Position numbers and translations under genes: made by a program. From NCBI GenBank assembly GCA_964408425.1, contig CAYOZI010000023.1, positions 1 through 12,322 of the forward strand: a stretch of DNA of 12,322 nt, in the 5' to 3' direction. Of this stretch, positions 7,044 to 12,322 are shown one piece after another (within the stretch, counting starts at the first letter, position 1; each line of letters starts with the position of its first letter). The DNA is from UBA10210 sp964408425. Lineage in GTDB: Archaea > Micrarchaeota > Micrarchaeia > Norongarragalinales > Norongarragalinaceae. The notes beneath the pieces were generated by a model. That model had not been told where the DNA came from and ran no database searches. It worked only from the letters and a program-made list of their open reading frames with translations.

Positions 7044-7325
7044 ATGCAGGTGAACGAAGAGAATGAAAACAAGCTTTACAACCGCAAGGAAATAGAGGTT
7101 ACGCTCGACTCCAAGAACGGCACGGTTTCAAGGAAAGAGGTTTTGGAAGAGCTGAAGAAGAAGTATTCCGGCGAAATCGTGATTGAAAAGATCGACCAGA
7201 AGTTCGGAAGGAACTTCGTCAGCGTAAAAGCCAGAATCTACCATTCCAAGGAAGAGGCGGTCAAGTTCGAGCCTCAATGGCGTTTCACCCGCGGACAGCC
7301 TAAAGCGAAGAAAGAAGGAGCTTGA
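7044..7325 (+). CDS. rps24e: Ribosomal protein S24e
   Basis: Small-subunit protein shared by archaea and eukaryotes. The 93 residues show the S24e pattern: NRKEIEVTLDSKNGTVSRKEVLEELKKKY, then VIEKIDQKFGRNFVSVKARIYHSKEEA, and a basic C-terminal tail. GAGGAG lies 8 bases before the ATG. The gene overlaps nothing and is followed after 5 bases by rps27ae, the usual partner. Confidence 0.96.
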   Translation: MQVNEENENKLYNRKEIEVTLDSKNGTVSRKEVLEELKKKYSGEIVIEKIDQKFGRNFVSVKARIYHSKEEAVKFEPQWRFTRGQPKAKKEGA

Positions 7326-7330
7326 GAAAA

Positions 7331-7480
7331 ATGGCAGGAAAGGAAAAGGCAAAGAAAGAAAGGCAGACTAAGGCCTACAAAGCCGGCAAATACTGTCCCA
7401 AGTGCGGGCCCGGCGTCAGGCTGGCCGACCACAAGGACCGCGTTTCATGCGGAAAGTGCGGGTACATGGAAAAAAAGTAA
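7331..7480 (+). CDS. rps27ae: Ribosomal protein S27ae
   Basis: Small zinc-binding protein of the small ribosomal subunit; in eukaryotes it is fused behind ubiquitin, in archaea it stands alone as here. The 49 residues begin MAGKEKAKKERQTKAYKAG and contain the zinc site YCPKCGPGVRLADH...RVSCGKCGYMEKK with four cysteines. GGAG at the end of rps24e is the ribosome site, so the two are coupled. Reading the codons from ATG 7331 gives a clean stop TAA at 7478-7480. Confidence 0.96.
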   Translation: MAGKEKAKKERQTKAYKAGKYCPKCGPGVRLADHKDRVSCGKCGYMEKK

Positions 7481-7486
7481 TTTTAA
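7479..7486 (+). promoter_or_regulatory. Possible TATA box for the CPBP protease gene
   Basis: AATTTTAA, overlapping the rps27ae stop, is centred about 29 bases before ATG 7512. No Shine-Dalgarno precedes that ATG, so a leaderless transcript starting at or near the ATG would fit. Spacing argument only. Confidence 0.33.
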
Positions 7487-7511
7487 CCCCGTTACCGCAA
7501 CTCTTTTTGAA

Positions 7512-8063
7512 ATGTTTTCCGTGCTAGCGATCAACTTCAAGGCGATAGCGTTAAGCCTGGCAATCATCGCCGCTCCGTTCATCCTCCTCGCTTTTGAAGG
7601 AGTTAGGGGGAAAAAGAATTTTTGGAAAGCATTGAGCCTCAAGCCCTTCCCTTCGCTCAAGGAAACCGTTTCCGAATCCATCAAGCTCTTCGCCCTAGTG
7701 TTCCTCGTTCTTCTGGCAGAAGGGATAGCACTGAGGGAATTCGGGCTTTTGGACAATGCGGTGGTGGCGGACGTTATCCTCGCGCAAAGCGCGTTCACCC
7801 TCCTATTGGCCGTAACTATAGGGCCGCTTGGAGAAGAGCTGCTGTTTCGCGGCTATATGCAGAAAAGAATCGGCATCACGCTGCAAAGCGCCTTGTTCGC
7901 GCTCTTTCATCTCGGTTACGGAAGCCTTTCGGAAATCCTCGCCGCGTTCAGCGTTGCCGTAGTATTCGGATTGCGGTTTAAGCAAAAGGGCAACATTTAT
8001 TCTCTGGTTTTGGCTCATGCGCTATACAACTTGTTTTCCATAAGCATTGTTTTGAGTCTCTAG
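7512..8063 (+). CDS. CPBP-family intramembrane metalloprotease (Abi/CAAX-like)
   Basis: Integral membrane protein with the three family motifs: EELLFRGY (Glu108, Glu109, Arg113), FALFHLG (His133) and LAHALYN (His169, Asn173). Hydrophobic segments are seen near residues 4-28, 57-78, 88-104, 122-136, 140-155 and 163-182. The 183 residues are somewhat shorter than many family members but complete for the core domain. Related eukaryotic enzymes trim prenylated CAAX proteins; prokaryotic members are linked to bacteriocin immunity and other roles, so the substrate here is unknown. The gene sits between rps27ae and kae1, which are often neighbours in archaea, and may have its own promoter. Confidence 0.92.
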   Translation: MFSVLAINFKAIALSLAIIAAPFILLAFEGVRGKKNFWKALSLKPFPSLKETVSESIKLFALVFLVLLAEGIALREFGLLDNAVVADVILAQSAFTLLLAVTIGPLGEELLFRGYMQKRIGITLQSALFALFHLGYGSLSEILAAFSVAVVFGLRFKQKGNIYSLVLAHALYNLFSISIVLSL

Positions 8064-8074
8064 GGGGCAAGAAA

Positions 8075-9073
8075 ATGGTTTTGGTTCTCGGCATTGAATC
8101 CACGGCGCACACGCTGGGAGTAGGGATAACGAGGATAGAAAAGGGAAAGGAGGAAATAATCGCCAACGCTTTGGACAAGGTGCCGCACACGAAGAAAGGA
8201 TTTGTCCCGAGGCTTCTCGCAGAGCATCACTCGAAAGTTTTCAAGAAAACGATTGAAAAAGCTTTGAAAGAAGGGCGGGTTTCGCTTGAAGAGTTGGACG
8301 GAATAGCCTTTTCCCAAGGCCCGGGAATGGGCCATTCTCTGAGAATAGGGTTCGTCGGGGCAAAGGCGTTGTCGGAGTTTTTGGGAAAACCGTTGTTGCC
8401 CGTCAACCACGCTGTCGCGCATTGCGAAATCGGGCGTTGGGAAAACGGATTCAAAGACCCGCTAGTGCTTTACGTTTCGGGCGGAAACACGCAGATTCTC
8501 GTCCGGGAAAAAGAGCATTACAGGGTGTTGGGAGAGACTTTGGATATAGGAGTGGGGAATTTTCTCGACGTTTTCGCCAGAGACTTCGGGCTGAACAACG
8601 CGATTGAAGTAATGCATTGCGCGGAAAAGGGAGAAACGCTGTTGGACATGCCTTATACGATCAAAGGAATGAACGTCAGCTTTACGGGTTTGCAAACGCA
8701 CTGCTTGCGCAATTACAAGCCCAAGGTGGATGAAGGGAAAGTGCGGTTGGAAGACGCTTGTTTTTCAGTGCAGGAAACGGTTTTCGCGATTTTAACCGAA
8801 GCTGCCGAAAGGGCTCTGCTCCATTCACAGAAGAAAGAATTGCTCGTATGCGGCGGAGTAGCTTGCAACACTCGCTTGAAGCTTATGCTCGACACCATGA
8901 CTAGCGAGAATAACGTGAAATTCGGGGCTGCGAGCGACAGGACGAACGTCGACAACGGGGCGATGATAAGCTTCGTAGGGGCTAAAATGATGGAAAGCGG
9001 GGTTGCGATCCCAAAAGGCTTGCAGCTCATCCAGAAGATGAGGGTTGAACTGCAGACGCTCGCTTGGAAATGA
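8075..9073 (+). CDS. kae1: tRNA N6-threonylcarbamoyladenosine synthase Kae1 (TsaD homologue), divergent
   Basis: Catalytic subunit of the KEOPS complex; transfers threonylcarbamoyl from its AMP adduct to A37 of ANN-decoding tRNAs. The ASKHA core is clear: VLGIESTAHTLGVGI at the start, FSQGPGMGHSLRIG, metal ligands His112 and His116 in NHAVAH, Tyr133 in LYVSGGNTQ, LDIGVGNFLDVFAR, and Asp293 in VDNGAMI. Two regions differ from the family. The usual PHPGGP-x-IE loop is replaced by NNAIE (174-178) and is two residues shorter, and the segment before DNGAMI lacks the usual PPxxxC. Metal ligands are intact, so activity is likely, but nucleotide contacts may be altered. GGGGG at the CPBP stop serves as the ribosome site. 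At 332 residues it is Kae1 alone, not fused to Bud32. Confidence 0.93.
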   Translation: MVLVLGIESTAHTLGVGITRIEKGKEEIIANALDKVPHTKKGFVPRLLAEHHSKVFKKTIEKALKEGRVSLEELDGIAFSQGPGMGHSLRIGFVGAKALSEFLGKPLLPVNHAVAHCEIGRWENGFKDPLVLYVSGGNTQILVREKEHYRVLGETLDIGVGNFLDVFARDFGLNNAIEVMHCAEKGETLLDMPYTIKGMNVSFTGLQTHCLRNYKPKVDEGKVRLEDACFSVQETVFAILTEAAERALLHSQKKELLVCGGVACNTRLKLMLDTMTSENNVKFGAASDRTNVDNGAMISFVGAKMMESGVAIPKGLQLIQKMRVELQTLAWK

Positions 9074-9090
9074 CAAACAAAAACAGAAGG

Positions 9091-9099
9091 TTTTAAATT
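9091..9099 (+). promoter_or_regulatory. Putative promoter (TATA box) for sua5-bud32
   Basis: TTTTAAATT, preceded by the purine-rich GAAGG (a possible BRE), lies in the 108-base gap between kae1 and sua5. It would place transcription start near 9116-9122 and a leader of about 60 bases ending in the strong site GAGGGTGGGG (9166-9175). No other gene is seen in this gap. Confidence 0.45.
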
Positions 9100-9181
9100 A
9101 GCCGGCAAAACAGTGTTTTAAGGGAGGCTCGGTTGTTTTCAAAGAGCGTTCAGCTTGCACTAGAAGAGGGTGGGGAAAAAA

Positions 9182-9814
9182 ATGCAGACGAAAGTGATCA
9201 AACTCGAGCACGACATGGAGAAAATGGCGAAGCTCATCGACCAGTGCGTCGCCATAGTGAAAAAAGGAGGGCTTGTCGCTTACCCTACGGAAACTTCTTA
9301 CGGGATAGGATGCGACGCGACCAACAAAGACGCTGTGAAAAAAATATACGAAGTCAAGGGAAGGGATCCGTTCCGCCCGTTGCCCGTGATTGTAAGCGAC
9401 TTGAGGATGGCCGAAGAACACTGCACTTTGGACGACAGGGCCAAAAAATTGGTTAACGCGTTCATGCCGGGCCCGTTGACGCTGGTCGTCCAAAAGAAAC
9501 ACTCGCTTCCGGATGAATTGACTACAAAGGGAGTGGCGTTCCGCATTCCGGGCAAGGATTTTCCGCGTTTGTTCGCCCAAGAATGCGGCGTTCCGCTGGT
9601 TTCAACTTCCGCAAACATTTCCGGCAAAACGCCCATTTACAGGGTTGACGAGCTGAAGCAAACGTTCGACGGAAAAATAGACTTGATTGTAGATGCGGGC
9701 AACCTTCCGCCTGTAAGGCCTTCCACGATCATAGACTTACGCGGACGAGACCCGATAGTAGTTAGGGAAGGGCCTTTGAGCGTGCAGGATGTTATCACTG
9801 AACTGGCCGACTGA
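9182..9814 (+). CDS. sua5: L-threonylcarbamoyladenylate synthase (Sua5/YrdC/TsaC family)
   Basis: Makes threonylcarbamoyl-AMP from threonine, bicarbonate and ATP, the first step of t6A synthesis. The YrdC domain is complete: GGLVAYPTETSYGIGCDA (about residues 29-46), KGRDPFRPLPVIV, FMPGPLTLVV, VAFRIP, STSANISGK (141-149) and the terminal RPSTIIDL...VVREGP. The 211 residues mean the short form without the extra C-terminal Sua5 domain. ATG 9182 is preferred to the in-frame GTG 9170, which falls inside the ribosome site GAGGGTGGGG. Only 9 bases separate it from bud32. With kae1 upstream, it completes a t6A gene group. Confidence 0.95.
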   Translation: MQTKVIKLEHDMEKMAKLIDQCVAIVKKGGLVAYPTETSYGIGCDATNKDAVKKIYEVKGRDPFRPLPVIVSDLRMAEEHCTLDDRAKKLVNAFMPGPLTLVVQKKHSLPDELTTKGVAFRIPGKDFPRLFAQECGVPLVSTSANISGKTPIYRVDELKQTFDGKIDLIVDAGNLPPVRPSTIIDLRGRDPIVVREGPLSVQDVITELAD

Positions 9815-9823
9815 AAAAGGAAA

Positions 9824-10408
9824 ATGAAAATGAAGGCTATCGGCAGGGGGGCTGAAGCAACCCTCTATCTTTCGAAAATCAAGGGCAAAGCGAAGGTAGT
9901 GAAAAAACGCCTTGAAAAGAAATACCGCCATCCGCTGCTAGACATTAAATTGCGCAAGAGCAGAACGCGTAGGGAAGAAAGGGTTTTGCAGAGGCTGAAC
10001 GAACGCGGAATCAACGCCCCGCAATTTTTCGACGCGAAGGACACGCAACTCGAGTTTTCCTTCGAAAAAGGCGTCCAGGCGAAAAACGTTTCATTGACGA
10101 AACCGTTATTGCAGAAAATAGGGATTGAACTCGCCAGGATGCACGAGGCTGGAGTGGCGCACGGAGATTTCACCACCAGCAACATCCTCATTGACGGGAA
10201 AAAAGTGAAGATAATCGATTTCGGGCTTTCCGTGTTTTCGCAGGATACGGAAGAGCTGGCGACCGACCTGGTTTTGTTCGAAAAAACCGTTTCCCCAGGC
10301 GAATTCCAGGCTTTTTGCAGGGCTTACGCTGGGGAAAAGAAAAACCCGGGCGCGGTTTTCGCGCGCTTCCGAGAGATAAAGCAGAGGGGAAGGTACGTAG
10401 AACGGTAA
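9824..10408 (+). CDS. bud32: KEOPS kinase/ATPase Bud32
   Basis: Small atypical protein kinase that binds Kae1 in KEOPS and acts mainly as an ATPase supporting t6A formation. The 194 residues show the RGAEATLY start, basic VVKKRLEKKYRHPLLD segment, RREERVLQRL helix, catalytic loop HGDFTTSN (113-120), metal-binding IDFGLS (131-136) and the short terminal RGRYVER, which matches the basic tail found in this family. ATG 9824 has AAGGA before it; ATG 9830 is an alternative. It is a separate gene, whereas several euryarchaea fuse Kae1 and Bud32. It ends 8 bases before the convergent rpl41e. Confidence 0.95.
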   Translation: MKMKAIGRGAEATLYLSKIKGKAKVVKKRLEKKYRHPLLDIKLRKSRTRREERVLQRLNERGINAPQFFDAKDTQLEFSFEKGVQAKNVSLTKPLLQKIGIELARMHEAGVAHGDFTTSNILIDGKKVKIIDFGLSVFSQDTEELATDLVLFEKTVSPGEFQAFCRAYAGEKKNPGAVFARFREIKQRGRYVER

Positions 10409-10415
10409 AAAAGAT

Positions 10416-10490
10416 TTACAGTTCTCCAACCCTGCGCTTCTGCTTTCTCTTCAAGCGTTTTCTTCTCTTCTTAATCCACTTCCAGCGCAT
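10416..10490 (-). CDS. rpl41e: Ribosomal protein L41e, conserved C-terminal part (possible exon 2)
   Basis: L41e is the smallest ribosomal protein and is almost entirely basic. This 24-codon frame reads MRWKWIKKRRKRLKRKQKRR and ends VGEL; it has the L41e signature of Trp/Lys followed by an unbroken basic helix. It is too short for ordinary gene callers. ATG 10490 has no Shine-Dalgarno. Upstream in the same frame, beyond a UGA at 10515-10517, lies a piece reading RPRKWKK with a strong ribosome site. As I recall it, the Pyrococcus furiosus L41e reads RPRKWKKKGRMRWKWIKKR across this region, so the two pieces together look like one split gene. If spliced, exon 2 would be 10416-10496. Confidence 0.82.
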   Translation of the reverse strand: MRWKWIKKRRKRLKRKQKRRVGEL

Positions 10491-10496
10491 GTGGCC

Positions 10497-10535
10497 CGAA
10501 AAGGAAAAGTTTTCTCACAGAGAAAAATCTTCATT
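10497..10535 (-). other. Candidate 39-nt intron or insert within rpl41e
   Basis: These 13 codons separate the RPRKWKK and MRWKWIKKR pieces and contain an in-frame UGA (10515-10517). The insert can fold: seven pairs with a three-base loop (10520-10526 with 10510-10516) above five pairs (10528-10532 with 10504-10508). Its ends fall in bulges beside a 4-bp helix and an 11-pair outer stem formed by the flanks. This resembles a relaxed bulge-helix-bulge. Exact removal keeps the frame and joins KK to GHMRW. Splicing itself is inferred, not shown. Confidence 0.45.
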
Positions 10536-10565
10536 CTTCTTCCACTTACGCGGGCGTGCTCCCAT
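10515..10565 (-). CDS. Short upstream frame, probable 5' part (exon 1) of rpl41e
   Basis: Sixteen codons read MGARPRKWKKNEDFSL before UGA. The first ten (10536-10565) match the N-terminal block I recall from archaeal L41e (RPRKWKK). It has the best translation signal of the locus: GGAGGAT at 10575-10581, nine bases before the ATG, with a TATA box further up. It is in the same frame as the L41e part at 10490. It could be exon 1, a leader peptide for the downstream frame, or the remains of a broken gene. Confidence 0.55.
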   Translation of the reverse strand: MGARPRKWKKNEDFSL

Positions 10566-10574
10566 TTTTGTTAA

Positions 10575-10581
10575 ATCCTCC
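10575..10581 (-). promoter_or_regulatory. Strong Shine-Dalgarno for the upstream rpl41e frame
   Basis: GGAGGAT on the minus strand matches the archaeal 16S rRNA 3' end well and sits nine bases before ATG 10565. It argues that translation starts there and not at ATG 10490, which has no such site. Confidence 0.7.
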
Positions 10582-10616
10582 GTTAAACTTGAAACTAATA
10601 GTTTTGGTTCTAAAGA

Positions 10617-10624
10617 GTTTAAAA
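10617..10624 (-). promoter_or_regulatory. Putative TATA box for rpl41e
   Basis: TTTTAAAC on the minus strand, about 25 bases after the hel308 stop. A start site near 10593-10598 would give a leader of about 30 bases including the Shine-Dalgarno. This suggests rpl41e is its own transcription unit. The rest of the 84-base stretch between hel308 and ATG 10565 holds nothing else I can identify. Confidence 0.5.
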
Positions 10625-10649
10625 CGCTTTGTTGAAAGGGCTTTATGGC

Positions 10650-12322
10650 TCAAACGCCCTTCAGGATTTTCCTGATTTCGTCCTTCGGCCTGACCTTCAG
10701 CTCTTCAGAAGTCTTTATTCCGGCGTCGAAAAGCTTTCTCGCCCTATGCCGCCCTATCCCCTTCATCTTGCACAAGTCGAGCAGCTCTTCCTTAACCCCT
10801 GTTTTAATCCGTTTTCTGAGTATTTTCGAGGTTTTGTAAGCAGTCGCCTGGTTCAACAGGAAAGAAATTTCCTGCATTGCGTAACAAAGCCACTCGCTGT
10901 TCAACGCTCGAGCATGCAGCGAGCCCGGTGCCAGGTCGAAATCCAGCATTACCTGCGCTTCGCTCGCCTCGTTCACCCAAGCGTTCAACGCCTTCGCACT
11001 CTTGAATTTCGCCACTGCGCCGAAGTCGTTCTCCCACCTATCCATATCCTCGTCTTCAATCCACGCGTACAGTTCGTCCCACAACTTCATTTCCTCGTCC
11101 TGCTTGACGTTCAGCAAAGGCCTGGATTCCGTCGCATTATTCAATTCCATAAGGTAGTCGAAGTAATTCGTCTTTCCTTTCTTGACGAATTGCGAGAATG
11201 AATAGGCGCTTACCGGATCCACATACAATTCCGAAACCCTTTTTCCTATCGGCGTAGCCAATAGAAACCCTCCTTTTTCCCTTACGAAATCCATTTCCTT
11301 CAGCTGGAAGACGACTTTTTCCACTAATGCATACAACTCTTCCAAATCCGAGTATTGGAAGGCGAAAAAGGTTTTTTGGAAGAATTCGAAAAGGCTTTTG
11401 AAGTCGTTCGCGTGCTGTGATGCGATTAAAGCCAAAACGTGGCTTCTCAAGACAGGTTCGCTTGATAGTTGCGAATGTATCCTCTCGAGAATTCCGGACA
11501 GGTATTTTTCCCTGACCCTCTTCGAATCGGAAGGCGTGGAGCATAATACGGCTATTCCTTCCGAATCGTAATTCGGGCGTCCGGCGCGCCCGGTCATTTG
11601 GGCGATTTCGAGAGCCGGAACGAACTCGGCGAAAGCGCCGTTGAACCTCTTCAAATCCTTCACTACCACCCACGAAGCGGGATAATCGATTCCCATCGCA
11701 AGCGTAGTAGTGCATACGATTACCTTGACGCACCGGTCTTTCTTGAAGCCCCGTTCTATCAACCGCCGCTGTGCTGAAGGCAGGCCGGCGTGGTGGAATG
11801 CAATGCCGTTTTTCAGGCATTCGGCAAGGATTTTGCATTGGGCGGTAGGAGTTCCTAACGCCTTCAGCGCTTTTTCAGAAAGCCACGCGCACTCTTCCTT
11901 CTCCTCGTCGCTCAGGGTTTTGAAAGCCAAAGGCATCAACTCCCTGGCAAAAGATTCAGCGTTCCTGCGGGTTGAAACGAAAACCAGGATTTGGGCGGAG
12001 GGTTTTTCGGAAAGGGCTTTTTGAATCAATTCCCCGAACCCCTCCGAAACCTTANNNNNNNNNNCAGTTCCAGTTTTTTTCCGTCGAAAACGCCCAAGTG
12101 CAAAGGCGTGGGGCGGTATTCGCTGACGACGAGTCTCGCTTCAAGCCAATCGGCGATTTCCAACGCGTTCGGAATCGTAGCGCTCAAACACAACAATCTG
12201 CATTGCTGCTGGAGCATTTTCGTCAAAACGATTTCCAAAGTCGCACCCCTCGCTCCATCCCCGATCAAATGCACTTCGTCGCACACGACCAAGCCCACGT
12301 TGTCGATCCACGGGGGCTTATG
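10650..12322 (-). CDS. hel308: Hel308-type Ski2-family DNA helicase, 5'-truncated and crossed by an N gap
   Basis: ATP-dependent 3'-5' DNA helicase thought to act at stalled forks. The frame enters from the window end (PPWIDNVGLVVCDEVHLIGD), so motifs Q, I and Ia lie outside. Visible are motif II DEVH, motif III LSATI, then after the gap ILVFVSTRRNAE (motif IV), GIAFHHAGL, VIVCTTTLAMGID (motif V) and QMTGRAGRPNYD (motif VI). The LRSHVLALIAS stretch is characteristic of Hel308, and a terminal helix-hairpin-helix lies in KMKGIGRHRARKLFDAGI. Ten Ns at 12055-12064 separate two reading frames: the upstream part ends ...GKKLEL and the downstream part begins KVSEGFGELIQKALS. The gap length is therefore not literal, and I treat both parts as one gene. 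Distinguishing Hel308 from other Ski2-like helicases rests on the C-terminal pattern. Confidence 0.88.
12055..12064. other. Assembly gap (10 N) inside hel308
   Basis: Ten Ns are probably a placeholder. The codon ending at 12065 and the codon starting at 12053 are 11 bases apart including one known base, which is not a multiple of three. The true gap should hold 3k+2 bases if the gene is intact. Confidence 0.97.

Noticed and set aside
10515..10517. The in-frame UGA in rpl41e as a selenocysteine or recoded codon.
   Set aside because: Other genes in the window use UGA as a normal stop (for example endA, aIF2-gamma, hel308), no SECIS-like element was identified, and the flanking residues do not match L41e, so readthrough would add 15 odd residues.
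10315..10635. A 106-codon plus-strand frame over the bud32 end and the following gap.
   Set aside because: It overlaps bud32 and is antisense to rpl41e, which has a promoter, Shine-Dalgarno and clear protein similarity; the plus frame shows nothing.
11137..11838. A 233-codon minus-strand frame inside hel308.
   Set aside because: It is an out-of-frame shadow; helicase motifs IV to VI are in the other frame.
1..12322. CRISPR arrays, transposases, phage genes or rRNA.
   Set aside because: No regularly spaced repeats, integrase or transposase motifs, or rRNA-like sequence was seen on either strand.

Overview
The window is archaeal. It encodes a tRNA-intron endonuclease (EndA), class I lysyl-tRNA synthetase, aIF2-gamma, RNA polymerase subunit E' (Rpo7), Spt4, ribosomal proteins S24e, S27ae and L41e, the t6A enzymes Kae1, Sua5 and Bud32, and a Hel308-type helicase. 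Genes are short and tightly packed. EndA has an extra C-terminal unit, adenylate kinase is of the bacterial zinc-LID type, and Kae1 is divergent. This points to a DPANN lineage of the Diapherotrites/Micrarchaeota kind, but the phylum is an inference from gene character and was not tested by phylogeny. A 10-N assembly gap shows that this is a draft or metagenomic assembly.

Layout, plus strand: 3' part of endA (1-732), lysS (742-2295), aIF2-gamma (2356-3570), adk (3581-4216), a YdeI-family gene that looks foreign (4328-4882), tRNA-Lys(UUU) (4923-4997), a HAD-family gene (5023-5871), a PIN-domain gene overlapping it by 4 bases (5868-6203), rpo7 with a TTG start (6253-6828), spt4 (6839-7027), rps24e (7044-7325), rps27ae (7331-7480, only 49 codons), a CPBP membrane protease (7512-8063), kae1 (8075-9073), sua5 (9182-9814) and bud32 (9824-10408). 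Minus strand: a tiny two-part rpl41e locus (10416-10565) with its own promoter and Shine-Dalgarno, then hel308 (10650-12322, 5' end outside the window, broken by the N gap).

Functionally the window is an information-processing neighbourhood. aIF2-gamma, the PIN gene, rpo7, spt4, rps24e, rps27ae and kae1/bud32 form a familiar archaeal gene string, here opened by adk, ydeI-like, tRNA-Lys and HAD genes, and later by the CPBP protease. Kae1, Sua5 and Bud32 together make t6A37 on tRNAs reading ANN codons; tRNA-Lys(UUU), encoded 3 kb upstream, is such a substrate, and its charging enzyme LysRS is also here.

The most unusual signal lies between bud32 and hel308. L41e appears split into two same-frame pieces by about 39 nt containing an in-frame UGA. 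The flanks and insert can fold into a relaxed bulge-helix-bulge, the structure cut by EndA, and cutting at the expected places would restore a 36-residue L41e-like protein in frame. This is a candidate mRNA intron in a ribosomal protein gene. Alternatives are translation of only the downstream 24-residue protein, UGA readthrough, or decay of the 5' part.
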